Shown here: positions 18,726 to 26,865 of the stretch, in pieces
Numbering within the stretch: position 1 is the stretch's first letter
Layout: every line of letters begins with the position of its first letter
NCBI GenBank assembly: GCA_026391075.1
Contig: JAPLES010000006.1
Location: forward strand, 20,173-84,172
DNA from: Bacteroidota bacterium
GTDB lineage: Bacteria > Bacteroidota > Bacteroidia > Chitinophagales > LD1
DNA length: 64,000 bases
Reading direction: 5' to 3'
Program-made: the position numbers and the translations under genes
Notes under the pieces: model-generated
What the model was told of the DNA's origin: nothing
Databases searched by the model: none
The model's input: the letters and a program-made list of their open reading frames with translations, nothing else

Positions 18726-19187
18726 ATGACCACACTCAACGAAGGCGAAAAAGCGCCAACATTCAAAGCAAAAGATGAAAACGGAAACGTTGTTCAGCTA
18801 AAAGATTTCGCTGGCAAAAAATTGATTTTGTATTTCTACCCCGAAGATGATACGCCTGTTTGTACAGTGGAAGCCTGTGACTTTCGCGATAATTATTCCA
18901 TGCTAAAGAAAAAGGGATTTGAAATTTTAGGCGTAAGCCCGAACAATAGCGAAAGCCACAAAAAATTTATTGCAAAATATAAACTGCCTTTCTCATTGCT
19001 GGCCGATGAGGACAAAAAAATTATACATGCTTATGGCGTTTGGGGGCCGAAGGTGTTATATGGCAGACATTACGATGGTTTGCACCGACAAACTTTTGTG
19101 ATTGATGAAAAAGGCAAAATTGAAAAAATTGTACGTAGAGTTCTTTCAAAAAAATCAACCCAGCAGGTTTTGCAAGAGAAAAGCTGA
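18726..19187 (+). CDS. bcp: Thioredoxin-dependent peroxiredoxin, BCP/PrxQ type
   Basis: 153 residues from the ATG at 18726, typical BCP length. Peroxidatic C46 and resolving C51 occur in DDTPVCTVEACDFRD (family TPGCTxEAC; Gly replaced by Val), with the usual YFYPEDDTP and HAYGVWGPKxxYG segments. It reduces H2O2 and organic peroxides using thioredoxin. There is no signal peptide, so it is cytosolic, unlike the exported neighbours. Its place in the redox cluster is suggestive of peroxide control, but the gene family is also found alone. Confidence 0.9.
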   Translation: MTTLNEGEKAPTFKAKDENGNVVQLKDFAGKKLILYFYPEDDTPVCTVEACDFRDNYSMLKKKGFEILGVSPNNSESHKKFIAKYKLPFSLLADEDKKIIHAYGVWGPKVLYGRHYDGLHRQTFVIDEKGKIEKIVRRVLSKKSTQQVLQEKS

Positions 19188-19251
19188 TTTTTACAAGTAG
19201 AAACAGATTTAGTTTTCATACATTTATCGCTCAATTTTAAACTTTCAAACC

Positions 19252-20120
19252 ATGAACAAAAAGTATTTACTCTCTTGTTTTTTTATGATTACCGTTTTAG
19301 TTCTTGTAACTACTAACAATGTTAACTCCAAAATAACTTCGCCACCAGCAGGTAATTCGGGTGACCCGGTTACAAATAACAGTTGCGCAAGAAGTGGCTG
19401 CCATGTCCGGCAGCTAATGATTACGGCTTCACCATTGGAACAGGTTCGCCTACAACTCCATTGGTGGGCTTTGTTTATACGCCAAATACAGTTTACAACA
19501 TGGCGTTCATCATTAACTTAATTGCAACTACAAATCCTTTTTATGGGTTTCAAATAGTTGCTTTAGACGCAGCCAATGCAAAGGCAGGCACCATGCAAGT
19601 GACGAATGCCGCAACCACGCAAATTAATACAAGTGTAGCTACAGGCACACGGCAGTATATGGGACACCACACAGCAAATTCCACACATAACTGGTCGTAT
19701 AAATGGACCGCACCTGCAGCAGGAACAGGTCCTGTAGTTTTCTACTACTCTTATAATGTTTGTAATGCATCTTCTGCCACACCTAACAGTGCGCAAGGAA
19801 CTATTTACAAAGGCGTAATTCCAATTCAAGAAGCACCATCTGGAATTGAAGATATGACTAGCAAAGTTTCAGACTTAAATGTTTTTCCAAATCCAATTTC
19901 AAACGAGCTAAGTGTTTCTTTCGATTTGAAAGAAACAGAAATGGTTTCATCACAGCTTTTTTCGTTAGATGGAAAAGAGGTGAATCGATTGATGAATGAA
20001 AAAGTAAGCGAAGGAAATTTTGTTCGTACATTCAATACGAATGATTTGCCTTCGGGAATTTATTTGATGAAGTTGAATGTTGGGGGAGCTTCTGTAATTA
20101 GAAAAATTGTTAAGCAGTAA
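19252..20120 (+). pseudogene. Choice-anchor-V-like T9SS protein with a one-base frameshift
   Basis: The reading frame begins at ATG 19252 with signal peptide MNKKYLLSCFFMITVLVLV, then SPPAGNSGDPVTNNSCARSGCH, the conserved cysteine/histidine start of choice-anchor-V proteins. After CAT at 19402-19404 this frame runs on only to 19521. The correct continuation (PAANDYGFTIGTG...) lies in another frame that is open to 20120 and ends in a T9SS type A domain (LNVFPNPISNELSVSFDL ... LPSGIYLMKL). Adding one G after CAT restores CHGPAAND, so one base seems lost near 19405. Surface-exported, with a CX4CH motif shared with the next gene. It may be a true pseudogene or a sequencing error. Confidence 0.7.
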
Positions 20121-20122
20121 TT

Positions 20123-20494
20123 ATGAATAAAGCAGTAGTTCTGATTTTTTTAGCCCTCTCGATTTTTTATTTGGGAGGTTGCACAAAAGATAAAACAGCA
20201 GCACCGCCTGCTTGTACGCAGGCAGACACCCTAAACACGTATACAAAGTCGGTTAAGAGCATTTTAGATAATCAATGCGCATTGAGCGGTTGTCACGATG
20301 CCGCCACGGCAAGCTTAACTGTTATTCTTGACGATTATTCTCATTCAGTTACAGCAGCTAAGACCAACCCAAAGTTTTTTTGCGTTATGGATTTTACTTG
20401 CACTCCGCATATGCCACAAGGCTTCGCGACACCTATTGATGCGTCAGAAATAAACGCGATTAAAAGGTGGCGGGATAATTGTTACCCTCAGTAG
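20123..20494 (+). CDS. Small lipoprotein with CX4CH haem-like motif
   Basis: 123 residues. A lipobox (YLGGC) ends the leader, so it is anchored to a membrane facing the periplasm or surface. SVKSILDNQCALSGCH resembles the start of planctomycete-type or other short cytochrome c domains, but with four residues between the cysteines (C-A-L-S-G-C-H). A possible Met ligand is in PHMPQGF. The end (IDASEINAIKRWRDNCYPQ) matches the last helix of such domains. It starts 2 bp after the choice-anchor gene and ends just before yceI, so it belongs to the same transcript and could pass electrons between the secreted redox proteins. Confidence 0.65.
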   Translation: MNKAVVLIFLALSIFYLGGCTKDKTAAPPACTQADTLNTYTKSVKSILDNQCALSGCHDAATASLTVILDDYSHSVTAAKTNPKFFCVMDFTCTPHMPQGFATPIDASEINAIKRWRDNCYPQ

Positions 20495-20505
20495 AAAGCA
20501 TTTTT

Positions 20506-21072
20506 ATGAAAACGATTATCACTTCGGTTCTCACATTTTTATCCATTGCTCTTTTTGCTCAGCCAGATAAATATGCAAACACATACGCTTGCACCAAAGG
20601 GAAAATTCATTTTTTTTCTGCCAGCCCTTTGGAAGACATTGAAGCCACTTCTAGTGTAGCGGTATGTGTGCTCAATACGCAAACCAAAAAAGTTTATTCC
20701 AAGGTAGCGCAAACTTCATTTGTGTTCAAAGATGGATTAATGCAAGAGCACTTCAACGAAAATTATATGGAGAGCGATAAGTTTCCTTCTTCTGTTTTGG
20801 ATATGGTTATAGTGGAGGATATTGATTTTACAAAAGATGGCGTGTATGATATTACCCTGAAAGGAACGCTCGAAATGCATGGAGTAAAAAATGACAGAGA
20901 AGTAAAATGCAAGCTTACTATTGTAAACGGAGCACCTTCAAAAGCAACAGGAGCATTTGAAGTAAAATTAGCCGACCACAGTATTAAAATACCCAAAGCT
21001 GTTACTATGAATATTGCAGAAGTGATTAAAGTGGATATTGATTTTGCCTTAGAAAAGTATCAAAAGAAATAG
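20506..21072 (+). CDS. YceI family protein
   Basis: 188 residues from the ATG at 20506 with a signal peptide (ending ALFAQ). YceI features: GKIHFFSASPLEDIEATSS, the central SVLDMVI...DFTKDGVYDITLKGTLEMHGVKND and the last strands KVDIDFALEKYQKK. YceI proteins are periplasmic lipocalin-like barrels that bind polyisoprenoids or quinone-like molecules. It overlaps nothing and starts 11 bp after the CX4CH lipoprotein. In many Bacteroidota YceI genes sit near small cytochrome and DUF5777 genes, as here, which supports a role in carrying a redox-active lipid. Confidence 0.85.
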   Translation: MKTIITSVLTFLSIALFAQPDKYANTYACTKGKIHFFSASPLEDIEATSSVAVCVLNTQTKKVYSKVAQTSFVFKDGLMQEHFNENYMESDKFPSSVLDMVIVEDIDFTKDGVYDITLKGTLEMHGVKNDREVKCKLTIVNGAPSKATGAFEVKLADHSIKIPKAVTMNIAEVIKVDIDFALEKYQKK

Positions 21073-21098
21073 TCGTGTATGCAATGCACATCATTTAC

Positions 21099-21130
21099 AA
21101 AAGAGCGGTTTATAACAATCGCTCTTTTTT
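21099..21130 (+). terminator. Intrinsic terminator after yceI
   Basis: Arms 21099-21107 (AAAAGAGCG) and 21120-21128 pair around a 12-base loop, followed by a run of T. It overlaps the 19-bp sequence (21084-21102) that also occurs upstream of trhO. Confidence 0.75.
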
Positions 21131-21182
21131 TATGTCATTAATACACGCACAAAATATTTTCGAACCATAAAAATTCTGAGCT

Positions 21183-22202
21183 ATGAAAAATGTTTACGTG
21201 TTGTTGCTGTTGGTGCTATCTGTCAATGCTTTTTCGCAAGTTGATATACTTGACGATTTAACTAAAGATCAAAAACCGAAAAGAGAATACGTTGCGTTTT
21301 CATTTAAAACAACACGTGTTATCAATGGACATTCAGTAGAAACGGTGAAAAAAAATCAATTAGACTTTAGAGTGAGTCATCGCTTTGGCGATATAGCCGG
21401 TTCGCCAAATGATCATATCCATTCTTTCTTCGGCTTTGATCAAGCGGCTGATATTGCCATTATTTTTGAATACGGAATTACCGATGATTTGACAGTGGGT
21501 ATAGGCAGAATGAAAGGTGCAGGACCGTTGCGCGAATTATGGAATGCAAACATTAAGTATCGCGCACTTAAGCAAACGAAAGATTTTAAATATCCCATGA
21601 CAATTACTTTGTTCGGCAATACAAATATTACCAGTATGCGCCCAACTACCGGTGCAACCGACTTAAGTAATTTCGGAAAAGGATACACCGGATTTGCACA
21701 TCGTTTGAGTTATACTTTACAGGCACTCATTGCCTGCAAAGCTACCGATTGGCTTACAATTCAACTTTCGCCAACTTTTGTTTGGAGAAATAATGTATCC
21801 TATAACGATAACAATGGATTGTTTTTTCTGGGCTTATCTGCGCGAGCAAAATTCAGCAAGCGTTACGGAATCATTTTCGAATATTTTCTTCCGCTAATAA
21901 AACCTGGTGTTGGTGGCAGAGAATATTTTCCGATGGTGCGCGGTATTAAAGGTGCTGCATATTATCCTAACCTGCACATTGGTTTTGAAGCAGAAACAGG
22001 CGGACATGTTTTCCATATCAACTTTACGAATAGCAGAGGAATGTTGGAGAATGATTTCTTGCCTTACAATACAGCCAACTGGGCACAGGGACAATTCCGT
22101 TTGGGTTTTACTATTTCAAGAACTTTTCCTATGAGTTACAAAGGCAAACCTAAGGAAGACCGCAAGTATTGGAAGAAAGGAAGTGTGGAAGATGTGAAGT
22201 AG
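21183..22202 (+). CDS. DUF5777 family outer-membrane beta-barrel protein
   Basis: 339 residues with a signal peptide ending AFSQ. KREYVAFSFKTTRVINGHSVETVKKNQLDFRVSHRFGDI, HSFFGFDQAADI and TDDLTVGIGRMKGAGP are typical of the DUF5777 barrels of Bacteroidota. The strands alternate through to FRLGFTISRTFP. The function is not established. It is the last gene of the redox cluster and is separated from yceI by a terminator, so it probably has its own promoter. A barrel here could be the outer-membrane route for, or anchor of, the redox components. Confidence 0.75.
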   Translation: MKNVYVLLLLVLSVNAFSQVDILDDLTKDQKPKREYVAFSFKTTRVINGHSVETVKKNQLDFRVSHRFGDIAGSPNDHIHSFFGFDQAADIAIIFEYGITDDLTVGIGRMKGAGPLRELWNANIKYRALKQTKDFKYPMTITLFGNTNITSMRPTTGATDLSNFGKGYTGFAHRLSYTLQALIACKATDWLTIQLSPTFVWRNNVSYNDNNGLFFLGLSARAKFSKRYGIIFEYFLPLIKPGVGGREYFPMVRGIKGAAYYPNLHIGFEAETGGHVFHINFTNSRGMLENDFLPYNTANWAQGQFRLGFTISRTFPMSYKGKPKEDRKYWKKGSVEDVK

Positions 22203-22211
22203 TTTCTTCGC

Positions 22212-23570
22212 TTAAATAATTTCGAAGTAGCGTTTCATTTCCCAATCTGTAACCACTTTAGCAAACTGACGCCATTCCCAATCGCGGGTTTGGCTAAAGT
22301 GTTGAACAAATTTTTCTCCGAGAATTTCATTCGCAATTTTTGAATCGCGCATGGTTTGCGTAGCCACATCTAAGTTCTTAGGAAAGCGACCGTTGCTTTC
22401 ATCGCGGTAGCCGTTTCCAATTGTAGCTGCTTGTTTGAGTTTCAAATTCTTTTTGATGCCATATAAACCCGCAGCCAAACAAGCCGACATAGCGAGGTAA
22501 GGATTCGTGTCACTGCCCACAACTCTTGTCTCTAATCTTGCTGATTTACTTCCGCCTGGCAAAGCGCGCAACGCAACTGTTCTGTTGTCAACCGACCAGG
22601 TAACAGTAGTAGGAGCCCAAGCACCTTCTACTAATCGTTTGTATGAATTAACTGTAGGCGCCACCATAGGCAAAATATGCGGCAAGCAATAAAGTTGACC
22701 GGCTAAATAACTTTTGAACAGTTCGCTCATTTTGTTTTTGTCCTTGGCATCGTAAAAAAGATTTTTGGTTGATTTTTTATCCCACAAACTTTGATGCACA
22801 TGTCCGCTGCAACCCGGTAAATTTTCAGAAACCTTAGCCATGAAGGTAGCGAGTATGCCTTGTTTGTAAGCAATTTCTTTGGTTGAAGTTTTGAAAAGTA
22901 CAGCACGGTCTGCTGCTTCCAGTGCACCTGAATATGCAATAGCAGCTTCTAAAACTCCGGGACCAGTTTCAGTATGTAAACCTTCGAGTGGAATGTTGAA
23001 TTTTTGCATGTTCTCCGATAGCGCAGTAAAAAAATCGTTACGTAAAGTGCTGCGCAAAATGGAGTAGCCGAACATGCCCGGTGTAAGCGGTGTTAGATTG
23101 CGGAAATTTTTTTCGTTCGCGCTCTTTGGGGTTTCTTCAAAATTGAACCATTCAAACTCCTGTGAAAAATAAGGAGTGAATCCGTTTTTCTCTGCTTCAG
23201 CAATTATTCCTTTAAATAATTGTCGCGGACAAACATGCGAAGGCGCACCTTCATTTGTTATTGCTTCGCACAAAAAAAATGGCACATCATTTTCCCAAGG
23301 AATTTTGCGGAAGGTTTTTAAATCAATTCGCACAGGAGTATCGGGATAACCGGTATGCCAGCCTGTGTAAGTGGAATTGTCATAGGCCACATCGTTGCAG
23401 TCCCAACCAAACGTTACATCGCAAAAACCCATAGCGCCCTGCACCACCGAGAAAAATTTATCGGCAGAAATATATTTGCCGCGCAACACACCATCAATAT
23501 CGGCAATGGCGAGTTTTACTTTTTGTGCGGGATGATTTTTTATGTAATCGAGAATTTGCTTTTCAGTCAT
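22212..23570 (-). CDS. Glutamine synthetase family protein (GlnA/PuuA-like)
   Basis: 452 residues from the ATG at 23570 (MTEKQILDYIKNHP). GS features: ADIDGVLRGKYISADKF at the N-terminus, EFEWFNFEETP (metal-binding glutamate region), GCSGHVHQSLWD (ATP/metal His loop), PTVNSYKRLVEGAWAP, and the catalytic Arg region NRTVALRAL...SARLETRVVGSDTNPYLAMSA. It lacks the adenylylation loop of classic GSI and looks more like the GS-like group that includes gamma-glutamylpolyamine synthetases, so the amine substrate may not be ammonia. It is convergent with the DUF5777 gene and divergent from gldB (about 70 bp). Confidence 0.8.
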   Translation of the reverse strand: MTEKQILDYIKNHPAQKVKLAIADIDGVLRGKYISADKFFSVVQGAMGFCDVTFGWDCNDVAYDNSTYTGWHTGYPDTPVRIDLKTFRKIPWENDVPFFLCEAITNEGAPSHVCPRQLFKGIIAEAEKNGFTPYFSQEFEWFNFEETPKSANEKNFRNLTPLTPGMFGYSILRSTLRNDFFTALSENMQKFNIPLEGLHTETGPGVLEAAIAYSGALEAADRAVLFKTSTKEIAYKQGILATFMAKVSENLPGCSGHVHQSLWDKKSTKNLFYDAKDKNKMSELFKSYLAGQLYCLPHILPMVAPTVNSYKRLVEGAWAPTTVTWSVDNRTVALRALPGGSKSARLETRVVGSDTNPYLAMSACLAAGLYGIKKNLKLKQAATIGNGYRDESNGRFPKNLDVATQTMRDSKIANEILGEKFVQHFSQTRDWEWRQFAKVVTDWEMKRYFEII

Positions 23571-23641
23571 AAAATTGATTTTGAAAATATTTGTGTAAAG
23601 TAATTTCAAAATAAGTATTTCGTTAGAGATAAAAAAAGGAA

Positions 23642-24712
23642 ATGCTCAATACGTTTATGAATCAAATCAAATTTTTTCCGCTGCTGCTCGTGTTTTTGCT
23701 TTCAGGTTGCGATAGTTGCAATAAAAACAAAAGCAGAGAAAAGCCCGATGTATCTAGCATAGAAGCTGACGTGCATATGCAACGTTTCGACAAAGAACTG
23801 TTTGAAATAAACGAACAGAATTTTTCTGCAAAGCAGAATGCTATGAAAGAGAAATACGGCAGCTTCTATAACTTCTACATCAGCCAGTTTGTAATTGGTC
23901 CGCGAACGGCAGGAGATACTGCCAACATTGATGAGCCGGCACTTAAAAAATTTGTGAGCGATGCTTACATGAAACGGTTGCAAGATTCCATCAACTTCCA
24001 TTTTGCCGAAACAAAAGATGTAGAAGAGGAGCTTTCACAATCGTTGAAATATTTCAAATACTATTTCCCTGTTGCAAAAATTCCGAAAGTGGTTAGCATC
24101 AATTCGGGTTTTTCTATTGGCGCCTTTACTTACGATAGAGATGTTTTAGGAATTGGCTTGGATATGTATTTGGGAGCAAACAACAGCGACTATGACAGTG
24201 CGGGTATTTACAAATACGTGCAGCACAAAATGAGTCGCGAATACATTGCGCGAAATTCAATGGAGGTGCTTTACAATTTTTATTTCGGTGGTGAAGAATT
24301 ATCGCACGGTAAAAATTTGATTGAAGCAATTACCGAAAAGGGGAAGAAAATTTATTTCCTCTCCTATATGTTTCCCGATGCTCCCGATAGCTTACTCGTT
24401 GGCTTTACCAATAGGCAAACTCGATGGTGCGAAAACAGCGAGTATGAAATTTGGAAGTTTATGAACGATAAAGACCTTCTCTATAAAGACAATTACATGG
24501 ACCAGAAAAGATATTTAGATGAAGGTCCCACAACACCAGGAATGCCAGAAGACGCTCCCGGAAATATGGGTAGTTGGATTGGTTTGCAAATCGTGCGCAA
24601 GTTTGTGAAAGAAACGGGTGGTAAAATAGCACTGCGCGATTTAATGCTGAAGTACGATGCCAAAACAATTTTGGCAAAAGCAAAATATCGACCGTCAAAA
24701 TCGGTTTTTTAA
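23642..24712 (+). CDS. gldB: Gliding motility lipoprotein GldB-like protein
   Basis: 356 residues. Leader with lipobox LLSGC and then CDSCNKNKS. Body features of GldB: DVHMQRFDKELFEI, FYNFYISQFVIGP, LSQSLKYFKYYFPVAKIPKVVSI, VLGIGLDMYLGANNSDYDSAGIYKYVQHKMSREYIARNSMEV, and near the end PGNMGSWIGLQIVRKFVKETGGKIALRDLM. GldB is needed for gliding in Flavobacterium johnsoniae and is found with the T9SS in non-gliders too. It fits the T9SS-bearing proteins elsewhere in the window. The ATG at 23642 is used; 23657 is an alternative. It stands alone, without other gld genes. Confidence 0.8.
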   Translation: MLNTFMNQIKFFPLLLVFLLSGCDSCNKNKSREKPDVSSIEADVHMQRFDKELFEINEQNFSAKQNAMKEKYGSFYNFYISQFVIGPRTAGDTANIDEPALKKFVSDAYMKRLQDSINFHFAETKDVEEELSQSLKYFKYYFPVAKIPKVVSINSGFSIGAFTYDRDVLGIGLDMYLGANNSDYDSAGIYKYVQHKMSREYIARNSMEVLYNFYFGGEELSHGKNLIEAITEKGKKIYFLSYMFPDAPDSLLVGFTNRQTRWCENSEYEIWKFMNDKDLLYKDNYMDQKRYLDEGPTTPGMPEDAPGNMGSWIGLQIVRKFVKETGGKIALRDLMLKYDAKTILAKAKYRPSKSVF

Positions 24713-24770
24713 AAGTTTTGTTTGCCTAAGAATACTACCAAAGTGTGCTTCTTTTACCCAAGTGTAATTC

Positions 24771-24778
24771 TATCTTTG
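24771..24778 (+). promoter_or_regulatory. -7 box of the 24808 membrane protein gene
   Basis: TATCTTTG matches the -7 consensus TAnnTTTG. The -33 region (about 24748) is weak. Because it lies downstream of the first possible start codon of the open frame (24745), it argues that the gene begins at GTG 24808. Confidence 0.5.
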
Positions 24779-24807
24779 GCGTTTTAAAATCACCAATACT
24801 AGAACAA

Positions 24808-25668
24808 GTGGAACAACGAAATCGTGAGCAATGGTATAGTAAACTCTTCCGCATTTTTAATTCAGGTGTGTGTTTTTCATTGGCCTATATCATCTTTACG
24901 CACTTGTCTTGGTTCATGATGGGGATGGTGGGCAAGTTCTTTAAGTTCGACTCTTTCGTTTATTACTTCGGCATTAAGTTCATCCTCAACAATCATGTTT
25001 GGACACGGCTAAAAGTTTTGTTCGTCTATTCCACCGCGCCCATTTTCTTTCTGCTTGCAGGTTTACTTTGCGTTTATTTTTTCGACAAAATGAAAAACAT
25101 AAAAACGTTGCTCAACGTTTTTTTTCTATGGGGTTTTGTGATAGGCACTTGTGTTTTTTGCGCGCAGGGTATTATTTCTGCACTTGGTGCAGGGGAGTAT
25201 AATTCACCCTACTACCAAAACTTTGCAGTAGTGTTTGCTTGGCTTCACATTCCAGTGGTGCTCGTTTATGCTCTTATCATTCCTTTCTTTATTCTCTTAG
25301 TTTATTTTTCAGTGAACTACGCGCGTCTGTTTTTGATTTTTGCTTACTCCTATACTAAGGTGAACAAACTTAGCCGTAGAAGAAAATATTTTTTAGAAGT
25401 TGCTATTGCCCCTTATTTCATGGGTGCATTGATTACATCTGTCCTCACTTTTCTAATGAACATTTTTATTCACGGTATTTATTTAATGGTTATAGGCTTG
25501 GCGTTGCTCACCAGTTGGGTGGCGTTTTTTTACATTGAGATCATGAATGATGATGTAGTAAAATACAAAACACTTCAGACCGCCAATATTATTTTTCTTG
25601 CCTTTTTAATTATCGTAATGACCATTGTAGTAATTACCTGGAAGGGATTCTATCTCTCGGTTTCGTAA
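24808..25668 (+). CDS. Polytopic inner-membrane protein of unknown function
   Basis: 286 residues from GTG 24808, the first start-like codon after the promoter box at 24771. Six to seven hydrophobic segments are spread along it, with positively charged cytosolic loops such as KVNKLSRRRKYF. The layout of hydrophobic hairpins is a little like Yip1-type proteins, but no diagnostic motif was found. It is convergent with the thioredoxin-like gene; the stop codons are adjacent. No function is proposed. Confidence 0.6.
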   Translation: MEQRNREQWYSKLFRIFNSGVCFSLAYIIFTHLSWFMMGMVGKFFKFDSFVYYFGIKFILNNHVWTRLKVLFVYSTAPIFFLLAGLLCVYFFDKMKNIKTLLNVFFLWGFVIGTCVFCAQGIISALGAGEYNSPYYQNFAVVFAWLHIPVVLVYALIIPFFILLVYFSVNYARLFLIFAYSYTKVNKLSRRRKYFLEVAIAPYFMGALITSVLTFLMNIFIHGIYLMVIGLALLTSWVAFFYIEIMNDDVVKYKTLQTANIIFLAFLIIVMTIVVITWKGFYLSVS

Positions 25669-26160
25669 CTACTCTGAAAGCTGCCTCAATTTTTCAATCA
25701 TTGCCTCACTTGACCAATCTGCTTCGTTGGTTTGCTTATACACTATTTCGTGTTTGGTATTGAGCAAATACGAAGATGGAAAGGTGGCGATGTTTAAGTC
25801 ACGCATTTTTTTTACAGAATGGTAAACAGGCAAGGAAATTTGCTCCTGAATATTTTTCAGTTTTTCAACGGGCTCATCGCTGATAAGAATGAATTGAAAG
25901 TTTTCATTCGTCAAAATTTCCTGTGCTGCAACCAAGGAAGGAATTTCGCGAATGCAAGGACCACACCAGGTGGCAAAAAAATTGATGAACAATTTTTTGT
26001 TGTGAAAAGAGTCGAATGAAATTTTGTTTCCGTTCAAATCTTCTAGCTCAATTGTTTCGAATTTTATTTTCGGAGCCACACGATATTTGTTATAAAAATA
26101 CCAAGCTATGGATGCAGCAATAACCAAAACTACTACGTTAACCAGCAATTTATTCTTCAT
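25669..26160 (-). CDS. TlpA-like membrane-anchored thiol-disulfide oxidoreductase
   Basis: 163 residues. One N-terminal membrane anchor (residues about 5-24), then a redoxin domain: LEDLNGNKISFDSF, INFFATWCGPCIREIPSL with C66-G-P-C69, and the cis-Pro in ATFPSSYLL. The TlpA/ResA/CcmG group reduces disulfides in the periplasm, often for cytochrome c maturation. Its start overlaps the stop of ppa by 4 bp (ATGA), so translation is coupled to the pyrophosphatase. Confidence 0.85.
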   Translation of the reverse strand: MKNKLLVNVVVLVIAASIAWYFYNKYRVAPKIKFETIELEDLNGNKISFDSFHNKKLFINFFATWCGPCIREIPSLVAAQEILTNENFQFILISDEPVEKLKNIQEQISLPVYHSVKKMRDLNIATFPSSYLLNTKHEIVYKQTNEADWSSEAMIEKLRQLSE

Positions 26161-26780
26161 AAAAAGCGGAATCGGTTTTTGTAATCAACCGCACTTTGCC
26201 GAATTACTTCCAATGCTTCTTCTCTTCCGTAAACCGCAGCTATTTCCACTTTTCTTTTTTCGCTGGTGCCGGGCAAATCTTTGTAGGTAAGAAAGTAATG
26301 TTTCAATCGGTTCACGATATATTCGTTCAACTCGTTGATGTCTTTATATTTTCCGTAAACGGCATCATCCTTCATCACCGCAATTATTTTATCGTCTGCT
26401 TCGTTTTTGTCAATCATTCTGAATCCACCAATGGGAATTGCCTGCACAAGTATTCCTCCGTTCTGAATACTCTTCTCTTCTAGAACAAGAATGTCCATTG
26501 GGTCCTGGTCGCCTTTGATCTTTTGCTTGCCTGTTTTTGCCATGCAATAACTTCCAACTTCTATATCGCAAAGTGTTTGTGGAATAAAACCGTAAAGCGC
26601 AGGAACAACATTTGAAAATAATTGCGGTCTATCCACTTTCAACCAACCGCTTGCTTTGTCAATTTCATATTTCACCGTATCGGCAGGAACAATTTCTATA
26701 AAGGCAGTAAGCACATCCGGAAAATTTTCTCCCGCTGAAATGCCATGCCACGGATGAGATTTATAAAGAAGAGGATTCAT
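26157..26780 (-). CDS. ppa: Inorganic pyrophosphatase, family I
   Basis: 207 residues. It hydrolyses PPi to two phosphates. The metal-binding signature is D91-Q-D93-P-M-D96-ILVL, aligning with E. coli D65-G-D67-P-L-D70; the second position is Gln instead of the common Gly, Ser, Asp or Asn. KYEIDKASGWLKVDRPQ (with the catalytic Lys and Arg) and the end VYGKYKDINEL are as expected. A heptanucleotide array (26790-26824) lies directly upstream of the ATG. The same window encodes a membrane-bound pyrophosphatase (36721), so both soluble and ion-pumping PPi hydrolysis exist here. Confidence 0.9.
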   Translation of the reverse strand: MNPLLYKSHPWHGISAGENFPDVLTAFIEIVPADTVKYEIDKASGWLKVDRPQLFSNVVPALYGFIPQTLCDIEVGSYCMAKTGKQKIKGDQDPMDILVLEEKSIQNGGILVQAIPIGGFRMIDKNEADDKIIAVMKDDAVYGKYKDINELNEYIVNRLKHYFLTYKDLPGTSEKRKVEIAAVYGREEALEVIRQSAVDYKNRFRFL

Positions 26781-26789
26781 TTAAATAAG

Positions 26790-26824
26790 GAAGATTTAAA
26801 ATTGAAGATTGAATATTTGAAATG
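26790..26824. repeat. Degenerate heptanucleotide array upstream of ppa
   Basis: Units of 7 bp in phase (GAAGATT, TAAAATT, GAAGATT, GAATATT, TGAAATG on the plus strand) end 10 bp from the ppa start codon, which reads on the minus strand. Confidence 0.55.
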
Positions 26825-26865
26825 CAGTGTGGCTGTTTACTTCAATCTTAAGTATTCAATTGCAA

